This document shows, in pieces, positions 24,517 through 32,503 of a stretch of DNA of 64,000 nt. The position numbers and the translations under genes were made by a program. This DNA is from Halomonas sp. ML-15 (GTDB lineage Bacteria > Pseudomonadota > Gammaproteobacteria > Pseudomonadales > Halomonadaceae). Location of the stretch: assembly GCF_014779595.1 (NCBI RefSeq), contig NZ_JACXZT010000010.1, forward strand, positions 248,001 to 312,000, written 5' to 3'. Position 1 is the first letter of the stretch, and each line of letters opens with the position of its first letter. The notes under the pieces were generated by a model, which saw nothing but the letters and a program-made list of their open reading frames with translations, had not been told where the DNA came from and made no database searches.

Positions 24517-26484
24517 ATGAACACACGGGATCCCAGTGCCCCTGAACATCCCGCAGCCTTGCAGCTCGACGCTGCGCTGCAACGACTCGCCCAGGCACGA
24601 TTGTCGGAACCGCTGGCCGCCAAGGACGAGGTGCTGGCGTCGGCCAGAGCTGTAATGGCGCTCGACGGTGGGCTGGACGCTCTCTATGCCCGGGTGTCGG
24701 CCATCGAGTCGGCGGGTGTTTTCGCCAACAGTGACTGGGAACAGCCGGTGATACTGCAACCCGCCTTGGCGATGCGCTCGTTGCGACAGGGTGACGCCAG
24801 CCTCACGGTCATCGAAGTCCTCAGCGAGATCCGCCTGCTGGCCGTCGCCAAGGGCGATGTCTTTCACCCGGGCATCTCGGCGGAACAGGCCCAGCGCTTC
24901 CTGAACCAGGTGATGGCGCTCAACCTCGACCTGCTATCCGCAACCTTGAGCGAGGCCGACCGCCAGCGCCCCCAGGCACTGGGCGAGATCGTGCATGCGC
25001 TGTACCGCTACCTGCTCGAGAGTCTCGGCTACGAGAACATCCACGAGAGCCTGGTCGGGGAGGTCAGCCGGCTGCTCTCCCAGCGTCCGGTTCAGACGGA
25101 AAGCATCAAGCAGATGATCGGTCAGATTGCCGAGTGCCTTTTCGACCCCGAGGCCGACACCGCGGGCATGGATGAGGCGGCGCGCCTGGTGAGTGCGCTC
25201 TTCGGGCCGGCCCCCGGCTGTCGTGACGACCCGGGCCTGACGGTGTACCGCCAGCGACTCAAGGCGATGGACGAGGCCGCACTTGGCGACGAGGCCGCCG
25301 CTTTCGCTTCGGCAATGCACGACACTGGCCTGGTCTCGCCCTATCACCCGCTGCTCCTGCGCTACCTGCGGGGCTATCGCGAGGAGTTGATTCCCTGCGC
25401 GCTGGGGCTGAGCATGACGGGGCACGATGTTCTGCAGTGTTACAGCCAACTGGTGGATACCCTGATCGACGAGGCCGTCTATCCGGAAACCTGCCAATCG
25501 CTATACGGTCTGGCCATGTTGCTCGAGCGCGGCACGCTGTTCACCCCTGCAGTCGCATCGGGGCTGTGGAGGCAGATCGGCCTGACACTGTGCACTGAAT
25601 CATCGCAGAAGTTGGCGACTGTCTTTGGCGATGCACATCCCCCGCGGGTCTTCTTGCTCGCCGGTGTGATCGGCCTGCTGGGCCAGCCGCTGGGAGTCGG
25701 ACAGGGCAATAACCCGACCTGCCAATCGGTGATCGGTCTCTCCATGTGGGCTTACAACGACCCCGACTATCTGCTGCAGCTGGTTGTATGGGCGGCTCGA
25801 GACGACGAGATCACCATGCGCTTCGAGGGCCAGCGAGTCTCCTCCCGGGATCTCGAGGCAGGTCTGGCGAAAGAGCCGCCTGTCGATGTCGATGCGGTAT
25901 CGTTGATCCTGGTGGCCCATCTGGACCGTATTTATATCGAAATGGGCCGGCTGTGCGGTCAACGCGACGATGACCTGCACCGCTGGATCAACCCGGAGCT
26001 TTACGGCTGGTGGGTGGGCGAGGGCTTTCGGGTGGTGGTGGGCATACACTCGCAAAAGCTCGACGACTACGATGACTTCATTCGCCACTTCTATGCCTGC
26101 TACCACCCATTCTACAACGGTAACCTGCCGGTGGTTCACCCGCAGCCGGCGGGCATTGCGGTTACAGACAGCGGTGCACGCCTAGTGGGCCGGCATGCGA
26201 TCACCATACTCCGCGTCGCCCTGGATACCGGCCACCAGATGCGCGTCTATTTCTTCAACCCCAACAATGATAGCGGCCAGAACTGGGGGCAGGGCATCAC
26301 CTGTACCACCCATGGTTACGGCGAACGCCCTGGCGAGGCCTCGCTGCCGATTGCCGAGTTTGCCTCTCGGCTCTATGTGTTTCATTACGACCCCCTGGAG
26401 GTGGGTAATCGCCAGGCAGTTCCGGCCTCAGAGGTGGCACGCATCGCGGCGCTGGGAGAAACCAGCTGGGCAAAGGGGCTTTGA
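24517..26484 (+). CDS. Uncharacterised 655-aa protein with predicted papain-like core (paralogue 1)
   Basis: I do not recognise a named family. The N-terminal 380 residues look mostly helical. The C-terminal part has QGNNPTC with Gln396 and Cys402, GRHAITILRV with His560, and YFFNPNNDSGQNWG with Asn581. Gln six residues before Cys, then a His-Ala-hydrophobic strand, then Asn near a WG, is the pattern of papain-like enzymes (Q19-C25-H159-N175 in papain), so I infer a clan CA-type fold, possibly a peptidase, amidase or transferase. No signal peptide is seen. A paralogue at 53573-55618 has the same three residues at identical spacing. The ribosome binding site is AGAGGGA before the ATG. Confidence 0.8.
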   Translation: MNTRDPSAPEHPAALQLDAALQRLAQARLSEPLAAKDEVLASARAVMALDGGLDALYARVSAIESAGVFANSDWEQPVILQPALAMRSLRQGDASLTVIEVLSEIRLLAVAKGDVFHPGISAEQAQRFLNQVMALNLDLLSATLSEADRQRPQALGEIVHALYRYLLESLGYENIHESLVGEVSRLLSQRPVQTESIKQMIGQIAECLFDPEADTAGMDEAARLVSALFGPAPGCRDDPGLTVYRQRLKAMDEAALGDEAAAFASAMHDTGLVSPYHPLLLRYLRGYREELIPCALGLSMTGHDVLQCYSQLVDTLIDEAVYPETCQSLYGLAMLLERGTLFTPAVASGLWRQIGLTLCTESSQKLATVFGDAHPPRVFLLAGVIGLLGQPLGVGQGNNPTCQSVIGLSMWAYNDPDYLLQLVVWAARDDEITMRFEGQRVSSRDLEAGLAKEPPVDVDAVSLILVAHLDRIYIEMGRLCGQRDDDLHRWINPELYGWWVGEGFRVVVGIHSQKLDDYDDFIRHFYACYHPFYNGNLPVVHPQPAGIAVTDSGARLVGRHAITILRVALDTGHQMRVYFFNPNNDSGQNWGQGITCTTHGYGERPGEASLPIAEFASRLYVFHYDPLEVGNRQAVPASEVARIAALGETSWAKGL

Positions 26485-26690
26485 GAGCGGCCCCGCCATC
26501 CTGGTCAGCCCAATGATTTCGATGGCCCATGATCTTGGCTAATGACTGCCTCGAGCCGCGGTGGGGCCTTCAGGCCAGCGTGACAATGGGCGGCGCTCCC
26601 AACCAGGGTGCGGCCCCTTGGTTGCTGGGTGCTGAGCAGCGTGAAATACTCCTCTGCGTAACTCATATCTCTGGCGAATCAATTCGATCC

Positions 26691-27032
26691 ATGCTGCGAC
26701 ATCTCCTCTACTGGCTGCTATGCCTGCCACTGGTGCTTGCCATGACGCTGCCCTCCGCAGCGGCAGGGGAGCGCCTGCATGGTGAAGAGAGTTGTCCCTT
26801 CCATGGCGAGCCGTCCATGGAACTGCTGTCTTCGCTCGACATCGCTATCGGCGTTGAACTCTCCGAAGAGGAGAGTAGCGGTACGGGCTGCGTTAGCCCC
26901 TGCGTCAATCTCGCCGGTTGGGTCTCGCCCACGAGCGGATGGCTTCCTCCCTCCAGCGAGGCGCTGCATGCGCCTGACGCTGCCTGGCTGTCTACCTCCC
27001 CCGGGCGTCTTGAACGCCCCCCTCGCGTCTGA
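26691..27032 (+). CDS. Small secreted Cys-containing protein
   Basis: The 113-residue ORF has an export signal (MLRHLLYWLLCLPLVLAMTL, cleavage near SAAA-GE). The mature part has ESCPFHGE and GTGCVSPCVNLAG and ends LERPPRV. The ending and size match the secreted protein at 21430 (YERPPRA), so both may belong to one DUF2946-like group. The start is the first ATG before the signal; no clear ribosome binding site precedes it. The 206 bases between this gene and the stop at 26484 hold no gene or clear signal that I can see. Confidence 0.6.
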   Translation: MLRHLLYWLLCLPLVLAMTLPSAAAGERLHGEESCPFHGEPSMELLSSLDIAIGVELSEEESSGTGCVSPCVNLAGWVSPTSGWLPPSSEALHAPDAAWLSTSPGRLERPPRV

Positions 27033-27097
27033 CTCGCTGCTGATTGGCGGCTCGTATTACTGACGAGTCAATCTTCACGAGAGACGAGAGGTTATCC

Positions 27098-27181
27098 ATG
27101 ACCTACTGCACAGAGTGGCACGCCATCTGCTGGGTGGCGTTGCCGACGGACGCTGGCAGCAAGCCGCGGAGGGGCGTCTGA
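27098..27181 (+). CDS. 27-codon leader ORF coupled to lgt
   Basis: ATG at 27098 is preceded by GAGAGG at a spacing of 6 nt. The frame encodes MTYCTEWHAICWVALPTDAG plus seven more residues, and stops at TGA 27179-27181, overlapping the lgt ATG by one base (TGATG). The peptide has three Trp/Cys-rich steps but no known motif. The strong ribosome binding site and the overlap suggest translational coupling; a regulatory leader role is inferred. Confidence 0.45.
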   Translation: MTYCTEWHAICWVALPTDAGSKPRRGV

Positions 27182-28008
27182 TGGACTATCCCAATATCGA
27201 TCCAGTGGCGATTTCGCTTGGGCCACTGCAGATTCACTGGTACGGCTTGATGTATGTGGTGGGCTTCGTTGCCGCTTGGTGGCTGGGATGTCGGCGCGCC
27301 CATCGGGTCGGTCTTGGCCAGGATGCTATCGGTGACCTGGTGTTCTATGCGGCGCTGGGCGTAGTGGCAGGCGGCCGTCTCGGCTACGCCCTGTTTTACG
27401 GTGTCGAGCGGCTAGTGGCCGATCCGCTGTGGCTTTTCCAGATCTGGGATGGCGGCATGAGCTTCCACGGCGGCCTGCTTGGAGTACTGGTGGCGGCCCT
27501 GCTGTTCGCGCGCAAGCATCGGCTCGGCTACTTCCAGCTCACCGACTTTATCGCGCCCCTGGTGCCGATCGGTCTGGGCGCGGGAAGGATCGGCAACTTT
27601 ATCAATCACGAGTTGCCCGGTCGGGTCAGCGAGCTGCCCTGGGCGATGCCATTTCCCCATATGGGGCCCGAACCGCGCCACCCCTCGGCGCTGTATGAAT
27701 TTGCCCTGGAAGGCGTGGTGTTGTTCGTACTGCTGTGGTGGCTGTCCGCAGAGCCGCGGCGACGGGGGATGATCTCCGGCATGTTCATGCTGCTCTACGG
27801 CGTGTTCCGCTTTGCCGTGGAGTTCGTGCGACTGCCGGATGAGCACCTCGGCTTTATCGCCTTTGGCTGGGTCACCATGGGCATGCTGCTGACTGCGCCG
27901 ATGATCATCGTCGGCATGGTGCTGGTCGCATGGTCGCGTCGGCAGCCGATAGACGCTAAGCGTGACGACGGTCAAGTGCCGCAGCACGGTCAGCGGGGGG
28001 CCTTATGA
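27181..28008 (+). CDS. lgt: Prolipoprotein diacylglyceryl transferase
   Basis: The 275-residue inner-membrane enzyme has seven hydrophobic segments, IHWYGLMYVVGF near the start, and GGRLGYALFYG. The Lgt signature is GAGRIGNFINHELPGR, and HPSALYEFALEG follows. It transfers diacylglycerol from phosphatidylglycerol to the lipobox Cys of prolipoproteins. The start at 27181 (MDYPNIDPVAISLGPL) has GGAGGGG 8 nt upstream. It overlaps the next gene by 4 nt. Confidence 0.96.
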   Translation: MDYPNIDPVAISLGPLQIHWYGLMYVVGFVAAWWLGCRRAHRVGLGQDAIGDLVFYAALGVVAGGRLGYALFYGVERLVADPLWLFQIWDGGMSFHGGLLGVLVAALLFARKHRLGYFQLTDFIAPLVPIGLGAGRIGNFINHELPGRVSELPWAMPFPHMGPEPRHPSALYEFALEGVVLFVLLWWLSAEPRRRGMISGMFMLLYGVFRFAVEFVRLPDEHLGFIAFGWVTMGMLLTAPMIIVGMVLVAWSRRQPIDAKRDDGQVPQHGQRGAL

Positions 28009-29054
28009 TGATCCCCCGAACCTGCCGAGTCGCGCTACCTGCCAGGAGCGGGCCGTGTGGACTGCTGCTCACCCTCACGCTGCTGGTCGCGTCGCCAGCG
28101 CTGGCCGAGGAGACCACGGAGTGGCCGTTGGGCCACTACCGGTTACCGGAAAACGGCGATGTGATTGGCGAAACCTACACCATCGTGGTGGAGAGTGAGG
28201 AGGACACCCTGCTCGACATCGCGCGTGCCCATAATCTGGGCTATGAGGAGATACGTCGCGCCAATCCCGACGTCAGCATCTGGGTGCCAGGTGTCGGGAC
28301 CGAGGTGGTAGTGCCGGCCCGGCATATCCTGCCCGATGCGGAACGCACGGGCATCGTGATCAATATCCCTGAACTGCGTCTTTACTACTTTCCCGAGCCA
28401 GCGCTGGGGGAGACGCCGAGAGTCGAGACCTACCCGATCGGTATCGGTCGCGAGGGCTACGACACGCCGCTGGGCGTGACCCAAACGACCATGCGGCTGG
28501 AGGACCCGGCCTGGTATCCGCCCCGCTCCATGCGCGAGGAGGCGGCGGCGCGAGGGGAGCCGGCACCGGCGGTCGTGCCGCCTGGGCCCGACAACCCGCT
28601 GGGCAGGCATGCCATTCTGCTGGATATCCCCGGGTATCTGATACATGGCACCAATGATCCGGACGGTATCGGTATGCGTGCCAGCCGCGGCTGTATCCGC
28701 ATGTACCCGGAGGATATCGAGGCGATATTCGGTGCCGTGCCGGTGGGCACTCAGGTCAATATTGTCGACCAGCCGATCAAGGTAGGCTGGGACGATGGTA
28801 CGCCCTTCGTGCAAGTGTATGAGTTGCTGGAGGATCAAGAGCACGGCATGGAGGCGCTGGTGTCGACGCTGGGGATGCTCGACCTGGAAGGAGGCGAGGT
28901 GCCGCACTTCGGCCAGCTCAGAACGCTACTGGAGCGCCCGGATGGCCAGGTGGCGGCCGTTGAGCCACCGGTCGAGCCGTGCCCGGATGAGCTCGATGGC
29001 GAACCTGAGCAGCAGGCTTCGGGGTGGTATGAGGCGCTCGAACTGCGGCACTGA
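28005..29054 (+). CDS. Periplasmic L,D-transpeptidase (YkuD fold) with LysM
   Basis: The 349-residue protein has a signal peptide ending near ALA-EE and a LysM-like segment (YTIVVESEEDTLLDIARAHN to VPGVGTEVVVP, about 57-105). The YkuD catalytic domain carries HGTN around residue 217 and SRGCIRMYPEDIE around 232. The Cys of RGCIRM is the nucleophile. E. coli relatives (ErfK/YbiS) link Braun lipoprotein to peptidoglycan or form 3-3 crosslinks. The ATG overlaps the lgt stop. The acidic C-terminal 90 residues are extra to the fold. Confidence 0.92.
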   Translation: MMIPRTCRVALPARSGPCGLLLTLTLLVASPALAEETTEWPLGHYRLPENGDVIGETYTIVVESEEDTLLDIARAHNLGYEEIRRANPDVSIWVPGVGTEVVVPARHILPDAERTGIVINIPELRLYYFPEPALGETPRVETYPIGIGREGYDTPLGVTQTTMRLEDPAWYPPRSMREEAAARGEPAPAVVPPGPDNPLGRHAILLDIPGYLIHGTNDPDGIGMRASRGCIRMYPEDIEAIFGAVPVGTQVNIVDQPIKVGWDDGTPFVQVYELLEDQEHGMEALVSTLGMLDLEGGEVPHFGQLRTLLERPDGQVAAVEPPVEPCPDELDGEPEQQASGWYEALELRH

Positions 29055-29071
29055 GCGGGCCGGTTGCCACG

Positions 29072-29109
29072 CCTCGGGCTGGTTCATCTCAGGATGTTCC
29101 AGCCCGAGG
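29072..29109. terminator. Bidirectional terminator between the L,D-transpeptidase and rhodanese genes
   Basis: CCTCGGGCTGG pairs perfectly with CCAGCCCGAGG across a 16-nt loop, and CCAC/GGTGG extend the stem outside a one-base mismatch. It sits between convergent genes. There is no strong T tract on either side. Confidence 0.6.
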
Positions 29110-29141
29110 TGGTGGTTAGGTCTTAGGCCTTGCGCGATACG

Positions 29142-30092
29142 TCAGTCGCCGCTGATCAGCTCGAGGCCGCGGCGGGCCAACTGTACTGGGCGAGATTCAC
29201 CGATGGTCCAGGCGGCCATCGACCCATCGTACATGGCGACATTGTCGAAGCCGGCGATCTCGCTGAGCACGAACCAGTCGGTAGCGGCCCAGTGGCCGGT
29301 GTTGCAGAACGCAATGGTGCGCTCATCGCGGCTCAGTTCGGCGGCATTGATGCGTGCATCGAGCCCTGCGGTGTCCAGATAGAAGGCGCCGTTGCGGTCA
29401 TTCAGATGGCTCTGGTGTGGCAGGTTGCGCGCATCGGGGATCGTGCCCGCCAGGCGCACCGCCGGGGAGGTGGTTTCGCCGGTAAAATAGTCCGCCGGAC
29501 GTGCGTCAACCAGTTGGGTCTGGTGCTGACGCGCCTCTTCCACCTGTTCGGTGGTGGCGATCAGCGCTTCACGCAGTTCGGCCCGAAAGGTGGCGGGCTC
29601 TAGGCTGGGTGTCGGGCCGCTGACCACCTCGAAGCCCTGCTGCTGCCAGCCGGCGAAGCCGCCGTCGAGAATCGCCACCTGGTCGTGGCCGAGGATCTTG
29701 AAGGTCCAGTAGATGCGCGCGGCGGTGCCGAAATCGGTGGGTCCGGTGCCTGCGGGTACGATCACCACACGGTTGTCATTATCGATGCCAAGCTCGCCGA
29801 TCAGCTGTTCCAGCTCTTCGACCGCAGGCATCAGGCCGGCGACGTCGTTACGGCTCTCGCGCCAGCCATCTTCGCCGTAGCGGGTATGCAGGCTACCGGG
29901 AATCTGCGCCGCTTCGAACGCGTCACGGCCACCGCCGCCGTCGATATCCGAGCGCACGTCGAGTACCACCAGGTTGTCCTCGTCGAGGTGGCGATCGAGC
30001 CATTCGGCGTCGATCAGGGGCGTCATATCGCTGGCGTATAGCTGCGTCGAAAACCACAGCGTCGCTAACGACAGGGTCAGAATGCGTAACAT
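29142..30092 (-). CDS. Periplasmic sulfurtransferase, two rhodanese domains
   Basis: The 316-residue protein has a signal peptide (MLRILTLSLATLWFSTQLYA, then SDMTPL). The inactive N-terminal rhodanese domain starts at DAEWLDRHLDEDNLVVLDVRS. The catalytic C-terminal domain includes LVDARPADYFTGE, IPDARNLPHQS and the active-site loop AFCNTGHWAATDW with the nucleophilic Cys. The two-domain layout fits thiosulfate or 3-mercaptopyruvate sulfurtransferases (SseA type). Periplasmic export is unusual for SseA, so the acceptor is uncertain. It lies after the AhpD-like gene on the same strand, separated by a hairpin. Confidence 0.88.
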   Translation of the reverse strand: MLRILTLSLATLWFSTQLYASDMTPLIDAEWLDRHLDEDNLVVLDVRSDIDGGGGRDAFEAAQIPGSLHTRYGEDGWRESRNDVAGLMPAVEELEQLIGELGIDNDNRVVIVPAGTGPTDFGTAARIYWTFKILGHDQVAILDGGFAGWQQQGFEVVSGPTPSLEPATFRAELREALIATTEQVEEARQHQTQLVDARPADYFTGETTSPAVRLAGTIPDARNLPHQSHLNDRNGAFYLDTAGLDARINAAELSRDERTIAFCNTGHWAATDWFVLSEIAGFDNVAMYDGSMAAWTIGESRPVQLARRGLELISGD

Positions 30093-30117
30093 GGGATTGC
30101 CCTCATGCGAATGATGT

Positions 30118-30149
30118 CATGCCGGTGCAGCGCATGCTGCACCGGCATG
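30118..30149 (-). terminator. Hairpin after the AhpD-like gene
   Basis: A 14-bp perfect stem, with the core GCCGGTGCAGC/GCTGCACCGGC and a GCAT loop, begins 11 nt after the AhpD-like stop codon on the minus strand. No T tract follows, so it may be a weak terminator or an mRNA-stabilising hairpin upstream of the rhodanese gene. Confidence 0.5.
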
Positions 30150-30159
30150 CTTGGATAGG

Positions 30160-30729
30160 TTAGCCCTGCCAGGCATGGCCGGCAAAGGCATCATCCAGCT
30201 CCGGGTGGTTCACATGGTTGGCGTAGTTGGAGAGCGTCTTTACCGCCATGGCCAAGACGATCTGCAGGATATGCTGCTCCTCGAAGCCGGCCGCAAGAAA
30301 TGCCGTGACGTCCTCGTTGGCTGGCTTGCCGCGGCTCTCGAACATGACGCTAGTGAAAGCGCTGAGCGCGGCCAGGCGCTGATCGGGAATCGGTTTATCG
30401 TCACGGATGGCTTCGAGCACGTCGGCCGGCACCTGCGACATCTTATCGGCCAGCATGCTGTGCGCCGACATGCAGTAGCCGCAGCCGTTGAGGCGGCTGA
30501 TGGTCAGGAACACGACCTCCTGCTCGGGCGGGGTGAAACCAGACGCCTCGCGGAAGAGCTCATAGCCGTGCAGGTAGGTGTCCAGTACGCCTGGCGCCTT
30601 GGCCATGCCGGCGTACATGTTGGGCACGAAACCGAGCTTGGCATTGGCCTGTTCGAGCAGGGGGCGAGCGCGCTCGTCGGCGTTGTCGAGGGTCTGTGGG
30701 GCGAGTTGCATCTTGTAGTCTGCTGACAT
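30160..30729 (-). CDS. Carboxymuconolactone decarboxylase / AhpD-like peroxidase-related protein
   Basis: The 189-residue all-helical protein has the AhpD redox motif CGYCMSAH near residue 102. It begins with LDNADERARPLLEQANAKLGFVPNMY, typical of peroxidase-related CMD proteins. The vicinal cysteines support thiol-based alkylhydroperoxide reduction. GGAGACACAGC precedes the ATG. It lies downstream of the TetR gene on the same strand and has its own upstream copy of the probable TetR operator (30769-30790). Confidence 0.88.
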   Translation of the reverse strand: MSADYKMQLAPQTLDNADERARPLLEQANAKLGFVPNMYAGMAKAPGVLDTYLHGYELFREASGFTPPEQEVVFLTISRLNGCGYCMSAHSMLADKMSQVPADVLEAIRDDKPIPDQRLAALSAFTSVMFESRGKPANEDVTAFLAAGFEEQHILQIVLAMAVKTLSNYANHVNHPELDDAFAGHAWQG

Positions 30730-30768
30730 GCTGTGTCTCCTGACTTGCTGTGGAAGGTACGCGTAGCA

Positions 30769-30790
30769 CCTGAAATATGGATCGATCAGT
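30769..30790. promoter_or_regulatory. Probable TetR operator at the AhpD-like promoter
   Basis: The reverse complement reads ACTGATCGATCCATATTTCAGG. It matches ACCGACCAGTCCATATTTCAAG upstream of the tetR gene at 17 of 22 positions, including an unbroken TCCATATTTCA. It lies 40-61 bp upstream of the AhpD-like start. Confidence 0.6.
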
Positions 30791-30846
30791 TCAAAATAGT
30801 CGCAAGAAGTTATCTGGTTGTTTGCATCCAGCGACGAGGCTGGCGG

Positions 30847-31434
30847 TTAGCGAAGTGACGCCAAAAACAGCCTGGCAGCGGATTCCGTGGCGGTTCGGTC
30901 GTGGGTCGACTTGAGCAGAGCGCGCAGGCCGGCCATACCCATGGTCAGATAGGTGGCCAGCACCTGTGGGTCTAGCTGAACGTCAATCTCCCCTTGATGC
31001 TGGGCGGCGGTCACCGCCTCACGAAACAGTGCGGTAATAGCATCCAAGCTGCGTCTCGCCTCTTCGGCAGCAAGCCCCTCTTGCTGCCCCAGTTCGCTGG
31101 CGGAGTTGAAGATCAAACAGCCTAGCGCGGCGCGATCACTGCCGGCCTCGGCGGCGGTATCCAGAAACAGACTCTCGATGAAGGCCAAGGCAGAGGGGGC
31201 CTCTTTCGAGCGCTTTTCGAGACGCTCGAGCAGGTGGTCACGGTAGTGGCGCAGCGCCTCGAGAAACAGCTGCTCCTTGTTGCCGTAGGCCTGGTAGAGG
31301 CTACTGCGCGAGATCTGCATGGCATTGAGCAGATCGCGGGTAGAGGCGCTGTTATAGCCCTGTGCCCAGAACACCTGCATGGCGGCGCTGGTGGCTTGGT
31401 GGGGGCTGAAGTTGAGAGGGCGTCCGCGTGTCAT
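30847..31434 (-). CDS. TetR family transcriptional regulator
   Basis: The 195-residue protein has an N-terminal helix-turn-helix (AMQVFWAQGYNSASTRDLLNAMQISRSSLYQAYGNKEQLF, residues 18-57). A helical ligand domain follows with a conserved CLIFNSASELG segment. The Cys of that segment is a possible redox or electrophile sensor, as in some TetR proteins that control oxidoreductases, but this is inference. Matching elements 15 nt before its own start and before the AhpD-like gene point to autoregulation and control of that gene. Confidence 0.88.
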   Translation of the reverse strand: MTRGRPLNFSPHQATSAAMQVFWAQGYNSASTRDLLNAMQISRSSLYQAYGNKEQLFLEALRHYRDHLLERLEKRSKEAPSALAFIESLFLDTAAEAGSDRAALGCLIFNSASELGQQEGLAAEEARRSLDAITALFREAVTAAQHQGEIDVQLDPQVLATYLTMGMAGLRALLKSTHDRTATESAARLFLASLR

Positions 31435-31448
31435 GCCGTGAATTTAGT

Positions 31449-31470
31449 ACCGACCAGTCCATATTTCAAG
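31449..31470. promoter_or_regulatory. Probable TetR autoregulatory operator
   Basis: ACCGACCAGTCCATATTTCAAG lies 15-36 bp upstream of the tetR start and matches the element at 30769-30790. It contains the partial symmetry GACCAGTC. A poly-T stretch (TATTTTTT) is just outside it. Confidence 0.6.
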
Positions 31471-31647
31471 CGGTGTATTTTTTCACAGCGGGTCGAATGG
31501 GCTGTAAGGATCCCGGCATGGCGGTGACGAAACCTGTATGGCACCAGAGACGACTCGGCCGCTAATGCCCGACCGAGCATTGAGTATGGCGCCATGGCAC
31601 GGCGACAGACGCCGGCGCCGCTTAACCGTGATCGAGGAGGTCAAACA

Positions 31648-32328
31648 ATGACAATACAAGATGAGAAACGCCGCAGCATGCTTAGTCGGCTAAGCCGTCA
31701 GCTAGGCTACACCGCGCCGGCTCTGCTGCTGGTAGCCGGTGGATCGGCGTTTCAGGCGGTGGCCAGCGATGCCGCTGACAGCAGTGCATTTACCAGCAGC
31801 CAGGAAGCACCGCTGATGCTGGCGGAGGCTCACGCCGAGGGGGAAGCCGAAGCCGAGGGGGAGGCCGAAGCGGAGGGTGAAGCCGAAGCAGAGGGGGAAG
31901 CGGAGGGTGAAGCCGAAGCGGGCGACCACGATAGATCCGCTGTCGAGCGCCCCGAGGGATATACGCCGGGCTATGACGAGTCGGGTGATAATCCCGCCGA
32001 GCTGATTGCCCGCGGCGAAGCGCTGTTCAACGACGCGTCACTGAGTAGCAACGGCCTCTCCTGTGCCAGCTGTCACGGCGCCGATGGCCTGTCCGGATAC
32101 CAGGAGTCGTTCAACCAAACCTATCCTCACCAGGTTGCCATGGGCATGGACATGTTCTCCATGGAGCATGTGCATGCTGATGAGATGGTCCAGCTGTGCA
32201 TGATCGCCCCGATGGAGGCCGAGCCACTGGACTGGGAGTCGGACGAGCTGGCGGCGCTATCGGCCTATGTGGTCGATGCTCAGCAGCGCTTTGCTGGCAG
32301 CAGCGCAGGACATAACTGCGATACCTGA
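31648..32328 (+). CDS. c-type cytochrome with shared leader and Glu-rich repeat linker
   Basis: The 226-residue protein has three parts. Residues 1-40 form a leader (MTIQDEKRRSMLSRLSRQLG, then a hydrophobic stretch ending AVAS) that is 33/40 identical to the leader of the small protein at 34930. Residues 51-64 (SQEAPLMLAEAHAE) are identical in both, and residues 65-92 are alternating Glu/Ala/Gly. A haem domain follows with CASCH at 139-143 and Met-rich MGMDMFSM as possible ligand. It is probably periplasmic. GAGGAGG lies 7 nt before the ATG; an in-frame start at 31594 lacks one. The TTL-like ligase gene follows 175 nt downstream. Confidence 0.88.
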   Translation: MTIQDEKRRSMLSRLSRQLGYTAPALLLVAGGSAFQAVASDAADSSAFTSSQEAPLMLAEAHAEGEAEAEGEAEAEGEAEAEGEAEGEAEAGDHDRSAVERPEGYTPGYDESGDNPAELIARGEALFNDASLSSNGLSCASCHGADGLSGYQESFNQTYPHQVAMGMDMFSMEHVHADEMVQLCMIAPMEAEPLDWESDELAALSAYVVDAQQRFAGSSAGHNCDT

Positions 32329-32503
32329 CCCCGTGCGTCAAGGGGAAGGCTGCTCCTTCCCCTTTATCGCCGCCGCTACCCGGGAGGGCGTTAGGCCCGT
32401 CGGGCATGAGGGCTTGTAAGGATTGACGTGCGGCGACGACATACGGGGAGGGCATGCAAAGGTTGAACGACATCGCGACGTAGCCAAATGGGGGGGCAGT
32501 GGG

